Virus record (IMG/VR): IMGVR_UViG_3300032058_000001
Location: 1 to 42,021 of that record
Length of the DNA: 42,021 nucleotides
Direction: 5' to 3' (one strand)
Origin: a virus
In this document: in pieces, positions 5,616 through 13,381 of the stretch
Layout: each line of letters begins with the position of its first letter
Position numbering within the stretch: the stretch's first letter is position 1
Position numbers and translations under genes: made by a program
The notes under the pieces: model-generated
Databases searched by the model: none
Seen by the model: only the letters and a program-made list of their open reading frames with translations
What the model was told of the DNA's origin: nothing

Positions 5616-5932
5616 TACCCCTCACCCCCTTGCGCAGGTGTGTGGTATGGCTCAAAGTAGCCGTCAAAGTGGGCAGGCAGATGTGCAAGGTGTTCGTCCC
5701 TGATGAGGATACGCCCGTGCTTTTCGCGCAAGGCGTGGAGCAGGGCTATGAAGGTGTCAAAGTAATCGTCAACAGTAGACAGATTGAGCGTTGCGATTTC
5801 GCCCTTCGCCCCGACTATCTGCAGTCGCTTCCCGTTCAGGAAGTAAAGCAGGGCGTGGAGCGGTTCAGGCTCAGACATCGGTTCCGCCTCTAAGTGTAGC
5901 AGATTGTAGGGCTTCATCATACTCATAGCCAT
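5615..5932 (-). CDS. Unknown protein between Rad52-like and RuvC-like genes
   Basis: I do not recognise this 105-residue protein. It is mixed alpha/beta: a hydrophobic strand-helix LHALLYFLNGKRLQIVGAKG, then DDYFDTFIALLHALREKHGR, and an aromatic/His-rich end (HFDGYFEPYHTPAQ). Several ATGs cluster at the start; 5932 is chosen because GAGGTG lies six bases upstream, the same GGTGATGAAGATG arrangement seen at the start of the gene at 6842-7225. A later ATG (MSEPEP) is also possible. It is translationally coupled to the resolvase by a one-base overlap, so it may be a partner of the recombination proteins. Confidence 0.65.
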   Translation of the reverse strand: MAMSMMKPYNLLHLEAEPMSEPEPLHALLYFLNGKRLQIVGAKGEIATLNLSTVDDYFDTFIALLHALREKHGRILIRDEHLAHLPAHFDGYFEPYHTPAQGGEG

Positions 5933-5957
5933 CTTCATCACCTCGCAGTGAAAGGTT

Positions 5958-5980
5958 GCCCCCCGCTGTTAGCAGGGGGC
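5958..5980 (-). terminator. G/C hairpin after the Rad52-like gene
   Basis: C-run and G-run (5959-5964 and 5975-5979) pair around a GCTGTTAGC centre with one mismatch, nine bases past the stop at 5989. There is no T-run in leftward RNA. It is probably an attenuator or mRNA 3'-end element rather than a full terminator. Confidence 0.35.
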
Positions 5981-5988
5981 GGTTGTGC

Positions 5989-6828
5989 TTAGCCGAAGAG
6001 TTCGTCTTCGTCTTCGCCGTCGGCGTCGTAGTCGTAGTAATCCTGCCAATCTTCCTTGTTCTTGAAGCGTTGGATGGCAGTGCTGACAAGTTCGCTGACC
6101 AATTGGCGGACTTCGCTGTCGTCGTCTACAACCACTACACGGTCGCAGAATTCCTCTACCAAGTCAGGGTAGTAGACAAGGGAGTTCGCCTGCTTCGCAG
6201 AGGCATACTTGCGCAGGTAGGCGTAGCCCTTCTCAAAGGTGATGAGTTCGTCGGACATACCCCGCTGAAAGGCGCGGACTACGGCTTCCTTCAGTTCGTC
6301 GGACAGGCTCGGCAGTTCGCCTGCAGTAGCAGGGGCAGGCTTCGCCTTACCGTTGCTGTTGCGCTTAGCGGTCTCCTTGCTACCGCCGTTGCCGTTGCCG
6401 ACTTCGGTCAGTCCCTTCTCATAGAGGAACGCCCCGATACCCAAGTAGCGACAGGCGCGTTTCACGGCGTCGGTCTCGGCGGACTTGATAGCGGTCTCCA
6501 CATCGCCGTTGCGGATAGGCGCAGTGCCGTAGCCCTCTACTCGCGTATCCCCTGCTACCACTACCGCCCGCACTGCTACGGTGTTCTCATAGAAAGTCGG
6601 CGGTGCGAAGCCGATAGAGTAGTTCATACCGAATACTTCCTGTAGACGGCGAAGCACTTGGGGCAACTCAATATAGTCGCCGTAGATAACGGTATCCCCG
6701 CGCTTCGCAATCACGCGCTGTTTGGTAGGCATTTCAGCCCACAGTCGGTCAACAGGGTTCGCAATAGCAGTCTCGGTGTTCACCTGAGACACTTCAGCGT
6801 CAATCATCGGGTGCTTCATCTTAGGCAT
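5989..6828 (-). CDS. Rad52/DdrA-type single-strand annealing protein
   Basis: 279 residues. The segment from about 48 to 138 has the Rad52/22 family pattern: YGDYIELPQVLRRLQEVFG, a strand pair with VAVRAVVVAG---VEGYGTA, then AIKSAETDAVKRACRYLGIG near 113-132. These proteins form rings that anneal complementary single strands during phage recombination and repair. After the core comes a low-complexity linker rich in G, N, K and A (about 144-170), a helical region, and a very acidic end (WQDYYDYDADGEDEDELFG). That tail resembles the acidic, hydrophobic-tipped tails of SSB proteins, which recruit partner enzymes, though the resemblance is only by composition. The ATG at 6828 follows AGGAGGTCTACT. 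It lies 13 bases after the gene at 6842 and in the operon of the RuvC-like resolvase. Confidence 0.88.
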   Translation of the reverse strand: MPKMKHPMIDAEVSQVNTETAIANPVDRLWAEMPTKQRVIAKRGDTVIYGDYIELPQVLRRLQEVFGMNYSIGFAPPTFYENTVAVRAVVVAGDTRVEGYGTAPIRNGDVETAIKSAETDAVKRACRYLGIGAFLYEKGLTEVGNGNGGSKETAKRNSNGKAKPAPATAGELPSLSDELKEAVVRAFQRGMSDELITFEKGYAYLRKYASAKQANSLVYYPDLVEEFCDRVVVVDDDSEVRQLVSELVSTAIQRFKNKEDWQDYYDYDADGEDEDELFG

Positions 6829-6841
6829 AGTAGACCTCCTA

Positions 6842-7225
6842 TCAGTTAGTGTTGTTGCTCTCAGCAACCATCGTTGTTGTCTCATCAACAACCGTCTCTG
6901 CGCCACTGCTAACCCCCAATACGGCGTCAGCAGAAGAAAGGTTCCCAAGCGGTGTTATCTGCAACAGTCGGGCGATTTCGTGCTTTCGCCCCCAATTCAC
7001 AAGCAGGGCGGAGTATTTGACCACCATCGTCTGCTCATCATTCAGGTTGTTGATGATGTCTTCCATTTGCCCCGCTTCCTTCGGGTGTATAGGCAGACCC
7101 TTCCAAGTGCCCGCGAAGAAGTCTAAGTCTCCTACGACTATCGGCAAGCGGACTTCTAACAGGGACACGATAGCGTCCGCTGTCTGCATTTCCTGCAGTA
7201 GGTCAGTTATCCTCATCGTCGTCAT
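6842..7225 (-). CDS. Small paralogue of the adjacent 7203-7487 protein
   Basis: Unknown function; about 127 residues. Its first 85 residues match the neighbouring protein: ADAI--LL-VRLPIVVGDL, TWKGLPI, then NNLN-EQ--VVKYSALLVNWGRKHE. A Ser/Thr/Val-rich tail of about 40 residues follows, low in charge and probably disordered. The start is uncertain: ATG codons at 7231, 7225 and 7216 are in frame. The 7225 codon is preferred because GGGGTG lies six bases upstream, as at the 5932 gene. The start overlaps the end of the preceding gene, indicating coupling. It may bind DNA or a recombination partner, since it sits in front of the Rad52-like gene, but nothing in the sequence proves this. Confidence 0.7.
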   Translation of the reverse strand: MTTMRITDLLQEMQTADAIVSLLEVRLPIVVGDLDFFAGTWKGLPIHPKEAGQMEDIINNLNDEQTMVVKYSALLVNWGRKHEIARLLQITPLGNLSSADAVLGVSSGAETVVDETTTMVAESNNTN

Positions 7226-7487
7226 CTTCATCACCCCACATCAGACGGTTGCGCTCATACTGCCGTCCCCACTGTATCAGCAGGGCGGAGTAGTTCACGA
7301 CAATCTTTTCCTGCTCGGTCAGGTTATCAGCGACTTCGGAGAGGTTTACTTCACTGAGAGGTTGCCCTCTCCAAGTGCGCTTGGACAGGTTCAGGTCGCC
7401 CACAACAACAGGCGCACGCACGGTTAGCAGAAACTGAAGCGCGTCCTCTACGCGCTGAACCTCAGACAGTTTGACACTGACAGTCAT
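7203..7487 (-). CDS. Small acidic-tailed protein, first gene of recombination operon
   Basis: Unknown function; 94 residues. Shares VRAPVVVGDL, TWRGQPL, VNYSALLIQWGRQYERNRL with the next gene, so the two are a tandem duplication. It ends in a run of acidic residues (GDEDDDDEDN). The ATG at 7487 follows GAATGAGGTGAGACCT and lies about 48 bases downstream of the predicted transcription start. An upstream ATG at 7541 falls within the -10 box and cannot be used. Confidence 0.75.
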   Translation of the reverse strand: MTVSVKLSEVQRVEDALQFLLTVRAPVVVGDLNLSKRTWRGQPLSEVNLSEVADNLTEQEKIVVNYSALLIQWGRQYERNRLMWGDEDDDDEDN

Positions 7488-7534
7488 AGGTCTCACCTCA
7501 TTCAGCAGACTTCGGAAGTAGTCGTTGAGCCTGC

Positions 7535-7571
7535 TACCCATATGATACCACACCCGCTCCCGAAATGTCAA
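7535..7571 (-). promoter_or_regulatory. Leftward promoter of the recombination operon
   Basis: TTGACA at 7571-7566, 18-base spacer ending TGTGG, TATCAT at 7547-7542. It strongly resembles the divergent rightward promoter at 8115-8144: the same TTGACA, 18-base spacer and TGTGG before the -10. The two are probably recognised alike. Confidence 0.8.
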
Positions 7572-7694
7572 GCCCTGACGCAGGTAAAAATAACAGTTTC
7601 GGGGGCGTTCAGGTAAAAAGCAGGGCAACCCCCCGCTCACTCTGCTTCCCTTCCATCCCCCCTTTACCGCATAACTAATGTTTTCACGGAGCGC

Positions 7695-7724
7695 GGGGGA
7701 GAGGGGGGTAGGGGGGTGAGGGGG
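7695..7724 (+). other. Predicted G-quadruplex, + strand
   Basis: Four G-runs of 5, 6, 6 and 5 bases (7695-7699, 7703-7708, 7711-7716, 7720-7724) separated by loops of 3, 2 and 3 bases. Long runs and short loops are the strongest class of quadruplex motif. It lies upstream of the leftward promoter. Confidence 0.8.
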
Positions 7725-7793
7725 TTCTCTTCAACAGCACTGCCCCCTGCTCACTGAAAGTTGAAGCACTACTCTCAGTTCCCCCCTAAAAAC

Positions 7794-7825
7794 CCCCCTA
7801 TAGAGTATATATACTCTATAGGGGG
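7794..7825. repeat. 32-bp perfect palindrome
   Basis: The two halves CCCCCTATAGAGTATA and its exact complement meet at 7809/7810 with no spacer. The AT-rich centre flanked by C and G runs could extrude as a cruciform or bind a dimeric or tetrameric protein. Confidence 0.85.
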
Positions 7826-7844
7826 TTATATATATCTATCAATA

Positions 7845-7889
7845 GCACTCTCTATGAGAAGCAAAGATATTGCTTCTCATAGAGAGTGC
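7845..7889. repeat. 20-bp inverted repeat with 5-base loop
   Basis: Perfect complementarity between 7845-7864 and 7870-7889, loop AGATA. The long exact stem without a T-run suggests an operator or replication-initiation hairpin rather than a terminator. Confidence 0.85.
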
Positions 7890-7921
7890 AGATAGGAGAT
7901 AGAGACATACTGTCTACCGAA

Positions 7922-7945
7922 AGAAAAGAGAATACTCTCTTTTCT
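7922..7945. repeat. 10-bp AT-rich inverted repeat
   Basis: AGAAAAGAGA, four-base loop ATAC, TCTCTTTTCT. A smaller 5-bp inverted repeat (AGACA/TGTCT) sits at 7903-7915. They are the third and fourth members of the palindrome cluster. Confidence 0.75.
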
Positions 7946-8060
7946 AAAATAGCAGGGTTAGAAATATCAACATACACCTTGCTATCGCAGGGGTGAGAAG
8001 GCAAGCAGGGGTTGCCCTGCCTGTCCTTTGTTTGCCCCCTGCTCGGTTTGTGTTTGTGTG

Positions 8061-8086
8061 CCCCCACCCCCCTTGCCCCCTCCCCC
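8061..8086 (-). other. Predicted G-quadruplex, - strand
   Basis: C-runs of 5, 6, 5 and 5 bases on the + strand (8061-8065, 8067-8072, 8076-8080, 8082-8086) give four G-runs on the - strand with loops of 1, 3 and 1 bases. It lies upstream of the rightward promoter, mirroring the tract at 7695. Confidence 0.8.
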
Positions 8087-8114
8087 GCAAAAATACAAGT
8101 TTTGGTGGGGGGAC

Positions 8115-8151
8115 TTGACAAAGCCGTCGCCGATGTGGTATGATGTTTGCG
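8115..8151 (+). promoter_or_regulatory. Rightward promoter of the replication operon
   Basis: TTGACA at 8115-8120, 18-base spacer ending TGTGG, TATGAT at 8139-8144. A leader of roughly 46 bases includes a small GGGAA/TTCCC hairpin and the GATGAGGTGAG ribosome site before the ATG at 8198. Confidence 0.8.
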
Positions 8152-8197
8152 GGAACTTTCCCGACGCGAGTTTCGTAAACACCGATGAGGTGAGCAG

Positions 8198-11100
8198 ATG
8201 AGACCGACAATCGCTAATGGAAGCATTCGGACTGAACGCAAACCGCGCCGTGCTGAAGAAGTCCTTCAGCAGGGTATCGTGAGGGCTTTGTATGGGTGCG
8301 GGGAGAACAAAGCCCCTCAGCCGAGCAAGTGGAACACGCTAACGGGTGTTCACCCTACGGCTCATACTGCTCAGTTTGTGGGCGGTGTTGTAGCCGATGG
8401 GGTCATCGTCATAGATATTGAAGGGCGACGGAAGCAGGGCTACTATCAACATCTGTCTGACGCTGAGTGGGCGGAGATGATGGAGCAGGTGCGCCTGCTA
8501 ATGGAAGGGCAACCTTATGTTGTCTACACCGCCTCTACGCCGTCAGGGGGACTACACATCGCTATCAGGGTAGACGACCGCTTGCGCTTTGACCGTTCCG
8601 TCCGTAAGACAAACGCCCTGTGTCTTACCTTTGACCTGCTCCCTGCGGGCAACAACATCGTCATAGCAGGCGACGGACGGCAGATACACCTACTTCGCCC
8701 TGTCGCCAACGCGACCCCCTTTGACCCTACTGAGGAACTTGTCCCCCTGCTGTTGAGGGAAATTCCCCAAGCAGGGTTTGAAGATAGCGAACTGTTCCGC
8801 CCCAACCCCTTCGCAGAGGGCGGGCGTAATGAGAACCTCTACCGCTTCCTTCGTGCCCTGAAAGCGCGGGGCGTTTTCGGGAACCCCCTGAGCGACGAAG
8901 TGTCGGACTTAGACTTAGAGTTGGTGGAAGCGGTGCTACCTTACCGTTGTAAGCCCTACTACGATGAGCCGTTCCCCACGCACGCGCTAACGCAGGCGCA
9001 CACCTTAGACTTTGAGGAACAGTTGGAGCGGTTATCCGACCTGTCCGTTTTTGACCACAACCGACGCCTGCTAAGGAAGTATGTGGTCTCCTACAACGGC
9101 GAGCGGTTGCGGTGGGAGAAACAGCGCAAGGAACCTACCCCTACCCCTGCTATGGATGAGGATACCGACTTCGGCGGGTGGATGACTATACTGCCTGCAA
9201 CCGAAGTGAAGCGGATGGTCATCCCTGATGATACCGATTTGTTCTCCTTCCTGCGCAGGGAACACATCACCCTACTGCACGCGCCTGCTAAGACGGGGAA
9301 AAGCACCTTCGCTTATCAGTTAGCCGAAAGCCTTGCTTGGGGTATCCCCTTCGCGCCGTTGGGCGAACAACCGACTGTGCCCTGCAAGGTGCTTTACATA
9401 GACTTAGAGAACGACTATCGGCACATTCAGAACAAACTGTGGCTACCGTCCCCGAACCTGCAAATAGCACGGGTCAATCCGCAACAGTTGATGTTGCTCA
9501 CTGCCGACAACCTTTACCACCTGCTGAGACATCATCTTACAGGGGGCGACTACGATGTAGTCATCTTTGACAACATCTTCCGTGTTGCGGGGGTAGACCT
9601 CAACAAGGCTGAGGATGTATCTCGGCTGATGATGATGTTTGAGGGTGTGGCGCGGGAATTCGGTTGTGCGATGTTCCTCATCCACCACAGCCGAGAGGAT
9701 AATATGGGTACATTCAAAGCCTTCGGTAGTGTCGTCTTTCAGAACATCCCTGCTTTCCTGTTGGAACTGCGCCGTGTGCCCGATACATCGCAGGCAAAAC
9801 TGAAAGTGCGCGGGCGCGGAGACGGCGATATGGAAGTGCGGTTGGACTTCCGCGACGGACGCTACTTCCCCTGCCGAACCGAAGTGCTGTCGTCGGTAGA
9901 ACGGCAGTTATTGCAGAGCCTGAACCGCGACGGCGAAATGAGGTTAGACGACCTGCTGTTGCTCTACACTCGCCCCACTGTGCGCAGGCTTGTGGAGAAG
10001 GGCTTAGTGCGGAAGGTGGGCGACAGGGTGAAACTGACACAGGCGGGTAAGGAAGCCCTGCTTCCCGATGAGGGACATCCCGTGTGGAACCTCTATGCTA
10101 CTCTGCGACACCTACCTGAACTGCCTGTGCCTTACAACAACCCACCTTTCGTCTTTTGGTTCTTCAGTGAGTTTGAGGAACTACCGACAGCAGACGACTA
10201 TGAGCAGTTTGCGCCGACCTTCACAGAGGAGCAGGCGGACGCCCCTGAGCAGGAACTGTTCCCCGACCCTGCCACGCCTGCCCCCCTCTGTGAAGATGAT
10301 GATGGCGACGACGACCCCGACGGCTCTCCTTCGGGAACCTTTTCGGACGAAACTTCGTATGTAGAAGAGGAGACGCCGATGGATGAGATAGAAACGCTGT
10401 TGGACATATTGCCCGAAGACTTTCATCACGCACACCTCATAGGCGATGGGGCAGAAGACGAACTTTCCTCTTCTGCCCACTCTTTCCCCCTTGAGGAGCC
10501 TGAGCAGGTAGCCCCCGCTGATGAACCTGCTAAGACCGCTGTATGGCACATCTTGGAAGATACTAAAAGGCGGGTGGTCTACTTGAACGGTGTGCGGAAG
10601 CACGCTACCTTCCGCGTCTTAGAGAAGCGGGGCGAGGTAATGAAGGTAGTGGAGCGGGGCGAGGGGTTCAAGTATGATGAGAAACGGCACTTCATCTGTC
10701 CGCAGTCTGTGCTTGGCGGACGCTTCTTTGACAAGTATGAGCCTATCGCCTTTGACGACCTTATCGTTGGCACTTTAGATGTGGAGACGCCGACGCTTCA
10801 GTCGGGCGACGACGCGGAGATATTGGTAGTCGGAGCGGGCGTCCGCTACCCTGACGGTAGCGTAGAGGACGCCTACTTTGACGACATCTACACAGCCCTG
10901 CTGTGGCTGAAGCAGAGGGGCATACACATCCTTGTCGGGCACAACCTTTTCGGCTACGATATGAGGCTCCGACCGTCCGAGTGGGAGCGTGCGGGCGGAC
11001 TGTTGCGGAAGGCGTCCTTCCGTCAGGAACAGAACGAATACAAAGAGTATGCCTACTACGCCTTTCCCGAATTCGCTGTTGTGGACACCTTCCTGCTGTC

Positions 11101-12490
11101 CTTCAAGGCGGAGCAGATGGGTATCTTCAAACCCGAAGAACGGGGTTTACACAACCTCGCACGCCTGCTTGGTGTTGCAGAGCGTGAGGAAAAGGCGGAG
11201 TGGGGCGAGATACACACCGACATAGAGAAGGTCAAAGAGCGACTGCGGGGCGACCTACTTGAAGCGATAGCCGTGTTCCGCACGATATGGCGGAACCTGC
11301 ACCCTATCCTGCTTTTCGTTCCTGTCAGCATTCAGGACTTGTTCCTGAAAAGCACGGGTAGTTTGGTCTGCTACATCCTCATCAACGAAGCCCTGCGAGC
11401 GGGCGAGCCTATCCCTGCGCCGAAGGAGAAGGAGCGGTATGAGGGCGCGTTAGTCTACGCGACCGACGCGGGGGTCTACTACAACATCATCACCGCTGAT
11501 GTCGCCTCTCTGTACCCCTCCATAATGTTGCAGGAAGAGGGTTGCTCTCATCCCCTTGCACGGGCGAAACTGAAGGAACTGACTGAACTACGCCTGCACT
11601 ACAAACGCCTTGCGAAGCAGGGCGACGCTGAGGCGAACGCACTGCAGAACGCCTTGAAGATACTCATAAACTCCTTCTACGGCTTCTACGGCACGGGCGG
11701 ACTGCCGTTCAACGATATGGCGGTGGCGTCCAACATCACTGCGAAGGGCAGGGAACTGTTGTCTAAGATGATGGAAAGAGCGCGGGGTGTGGTGGTGGAA
11801 GCGGACACCGACGGTATCATCGTTTCCCTGCCTGCTTTGCCGACCGCCGACGACCACCGCTTCTTTGAGGGACTACTGCGAGACGAAGGGTACACTATTG
11901 AGACGGCGCAGTATGACGCCTGCTTGTTGCGGGCGATGAAAAACTACTCTCTGTTCACTTTTGAGGATGGCGAGTGGAAGGCGAAGGTGGTGAAGGGTTC
12001 CTCGCAGAAAAGCAGGGCGCGAACGGACGCTGTGTTGGAACTGACGCGCCTGCTACTCAACGACTTCCTGACTAAGCAGTTTTCGGTAGACCGAACGGTT
12101 GCGCATATTGAGAGGCTTCTTTATGAACATCAAAAGCACATCAAGTCTGAAAAAGTCTCGGAAGTTTCTAAAAACCGCCGAGCGAGCCTGCTGTCCGACG
12201 CGGACATCTTGGGCAGTCGGTTCTACTACTACTTCACCGTCGGCACAACCAAGACAGGCAAGTATTCCTATCCACAGAAAGGGACTGCCCGTGTTAGCAG
12301 GCGCGGGGCGAAAGATGAAATGATGGCTCCGCCGAATTTGCAAAAGCACGCTGAAGATTTGCTGAATGTTGTGCAAATGTACGCAGACATCATCGGCAAA
12401 GACACCTACGGCGAAATCAAACAGCGCGTCAAAGTCCTTATACCACCTGCTGATAAGTGGGTGAGTATGTGGCAACAACGGGAGGCATAG
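8198..12490 (+). CDS. Fused primase - helicase - family B DNA polymerase
   Basis: 1430 residues that seem to carry a whole replication core. Residues about 20-170 look like an archaeo-eukaryotic primase/polymerase domain: VIVIDIEG (an acidic pair of D-x-E form, near 70-76), TPSGGLHI (near 114-121) and LTFDLL (143-148). Residues about 330-560 look like a RepA/RecA-type ATPase: Walker A PAKTGKST (363-370), Walker B DVVIFDN (453-459) and FLIHHSR (493-499). A winged helix follows (about 565-620), then an acidic, Pro-rich linker (about 660-780). Residues about 850-1430 form a family B polymerase: exonuclease motifs LDVET (860-864) and HNLFGYD (915-921), motif A DVASLYPSI (1101-1109), motif B KILINSFYG (1154-1162), motif C ADTDG (1202-1206) and a KNY element (1248-1250). 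The Exo III tyrosine is not obvious. It replaces the separate primase, helicase and polymerase genes, of which no others are seen. ATG at 8198 follows GAGGTGAG. Confidence 0.9.
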   Translation: MRPTIANGSIRTERKPRRAEEVLQQGIVRALYGCGENKAPQPSKWNTLTGVHPTAHTAQFVGGVVADGVIVIDIEGRRKQGYYQHLSDAEWAEMMEQVRLLMEGQPYVVYTASTPSGGLHIAIRVDDRLRFDRSVRKTNALCLTFDLLPAGNNIVIAGDGRQIHLLRPVANATPFDPTEELVPLLLREIPQAGFEDSELFRPNPFAEGGRNENLYRFLRALKARGVFGNPLSDEVSDLDLELVEAVLPYRCKPYYDEPFPTHALTQAHTLDFEEQLERLSDLSVFDHNRRLLRKYVVSYNGERLRWEKQRKEPTPTPAMDEDTDFGGWMTILPATEVKRMVIPDDTDLFSFLRREHITLLHAPAKTGKSTFAYQLAESLAWGIPFAPLGEQPTVPCKVLYIDLENDYRHIQNKLWLPSPNLQIARVNPQQLMLLTADNLYHLLRHHLTGGDYDVVIFDNIFRVAGVDLNKAEDVSRLMMMFEGVAREFGCAMFLIHHSREDNMGTFKAFGSVVFQNIPAFLLELRRVPDTSQAKLKVRGRGDGDMEVRLDFRDGRYFPCRTEVLSSVERQLLQSLNRDGEMRLDDLLLLYTRPTVRRLVEKGLVRKVGDRVKLTQAGKEALLPDEGHPVWNLYATLRHLPELPVPYNNPPFVFWFFSEFEELPTADDYEQFAPTFTEEQADAPEQELFPDPATPAPLCEDDDGDDDPDGSPSGTFSDETSYVEEETPMDEIETLLDILPEDFHHAHLIGDGAEDELSSSAHSFPLEEPEQVAPADEPAKTAVWHILEDTKRRVVYLNGVRKHATFRVLEKRGEVMKVVERGEGFKYDEKRHFICPQSVLGGRFFDKYEPIAFDDLIVGTLDVETPTLQSGDDAEILVVGAGVRYPDGSVEDAYFDDIYTALLWLKQRGIHILVGHNLFGYDMRLRPSEWERAGGLLRKASFRQEQNEYKEYAYYAFPEFAVVDTFLLSFKAEQMGIFKPEERGLHNLARLLGVAEREEKAEWGEIHTDIEKVKERLRGDLLEAIAVFRTIWRNLHPILLFVPVSIQDLFLKSTGSLVCYILINEALRAGEPIPAPKEKERYEGALVYATDAGVYYNIITADVASLYPSIMLQEEGCSHPLARAKLKELTELRLHYKRLAKQGDAEANALQNALKILINSFYGFYGTGGLPFNDMAVASNITAKGRELLSKMMERARGVVVEADTDGIIVSLPALPTADDHRFFEGLLRDEGYTIETAQYDACLLRAMKNYSLFTFEDGEWKAKVVKGSSQKSRARTDAVLELTRLLLNDFLTKQFSVDRTVAHIERLLYEHQKHIKSEKVSEVSKNRRASLLSDADILGSRFYYYFTVGTTKTGKYSYPQKGTARVSRRGAKDEMMAPPNLQKHAEDLLNVVQMYADIIGKDTYGEIKQRVKVLIPPADKWVSMWQQREA

Positions 12491-13381
12491 ATGGAAGTCA
12501 GAAACCCACATCTACTTGAGCGACTGAAGCAGGGAGTGTCGTATACCGTAGTGATGAACTACGGTGTATGCCAATACCGTATCTACCTGCAACTGCAGGC
12601 TCCTAAGAGCCTTGTTTTCCCTGAACAATTACGAGGGCTAATCCTTCATAAGTACCTTGAGAAGGTGATGAAGGGCGAGCCGTTGCCTCGCGTCTCTGAA
12701 GCCGTCCGCTCTGTGCTTCACTTGGAAGACCGAGCCGATGTGGTGCAGAACCGCACTACTTTCCTGTCTACGGATGAGAAGATAGAGTTTCTCCATAAAG
12801 TGAAAGAGGAACTGCCGTCTTTCATCCGCGCCTGTGAGGAGAAGAAGGCGGACTTAGAGGGAGCGGGGGTGTCCATCGTCAGTGCCGAGCGGGGCTACGA
12901 CCTTACCCTAACGCAGGAACATCCCCCTGCTACCGTCCGCATTTCCTGCCATCCCGACCTCATCTTGGCGGACAAAGACGGCTTAGTCGTCGTAGACCTG
13001 AAGACAGGTAAGACTGCAAGGAACTCACTCTACGGCGACCAATTAGTCCTCTACGCTTCCATCTTAGAGCGGTTGTTGGAGACGCCGTGCCGTAGGATAG
13101 AGATTTGGCAGTGGGACGGGAACGGTATCACTACCTACTCGCGCGACCTGACGGATTGGGAGAAGACTTCCGTGCTGTTGCGCCACGCGCACATCGGTAG
13201 TGTTATTCAGTCTAAGGTGGCGAAGTTAGAGGACGGCGCGACGCCGAGCAAACTGTTCCGCCCCAATACTCGGTCTCGGTTCTGTAATGAGCGTTCTTGC
13301 TCTTACCACCACCTTTGCCCGTTTTTTGCCGAGAAACAACGACGACAACAGGAGGTAGACACAGATGATACAGAACAGTAA
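12491..13381 (+). CDS. Cas4/AddB-like Fe-S PD-(D/E)XK nuclease
   Basis: 296 residues. The nuclease core motifs are present: an early RGLILHKYLE with the typical His (about H53), CHPDLILADKDGLVVVDLKTGK with the catalytic Asp, Asp and Lys (about D155, D169, K171), and QLVLYA (about Q184-Y188). Four cysteines are placed as in Cas4 and AddB iron-sulphur nucleases: one in the N-terminal VCQYRIYL (C27) and three in the C-terminal FCNERSCSYHHLCPFF (C265, C270, C276). It is probably an exonuclease that processes ends for the Rad52-like annealing protein or degrades host DNA. The start ATG directly abuts the stop of the polymerase gene, with GGGAGG as ribosome site. Confidence 0.85.
   Translation: MEVRNPHLLERLKQGVSYTVVMNYGVCQYRIYLQLQAPKSLVFPEQLRGLILHKYLEKVMKGEPLPRVSEAVRSVLHLEDRADVVQNRTTFLSTDEKIEFLHKVKEELPSFIRACEEKKADLEGAGVSIVSAERGYDLTLTQEHPPATVRISCHPDLILADKDGLVVVDLKTGKTARNSLYGDQLVLYASILERLLETPCRRIEIWQWDGNGITTYSRDLTDWEKTSVLLRHAHIGSVIQSKVAKLEDGATPSKLFRPNTRSRFCNERSCSYHHLCPFFAEKQRRQQEVDTDDTEQ

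Larger units (their letters stand above)
7572..8114. other. Divergent intergenic control region
   Basis: This stretch between the two back-to-back promoters holds no credible gene. Frames that stay open here give low-complexity Pro/Gly or Ser-rich strings without ribosome sites. It contains two G-quadruplex-type tracts on opposite strands (7695-7724 and 8061-8086), a 32-bp perfect palindrome (7794-7825), a 20-bp-stem hairpin (7845-7889), two smaller inverted repeats (7903-7915 and 7922-7945) and an AT-rich centre (about 7799-7960). This is the kind of composition expected of a phage origin or a divergent operator. It has no visible iterons or DnaA boxes. Confidence 0.7.

Noticed and set aside
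5956-6645. Rightward frame of 229 residues opposite the Rad52-like gene
   Set aside because: It has no ribosome site and its sequence is the complement of conserved Rad52-family motifs, which are the more specific signal.
8152-8179. A possible fourth ECF-type promoter (GGAACT, 16 bases, CGTAAA) before the replication gene
   Set aside because: The spacer is 16 and not 17, the conserved GCRCGGGG core is missing, and a good sigma70-type promoter lies just upstream. The GGGAA also belongs to a small hairpin. Too weak to annotate.
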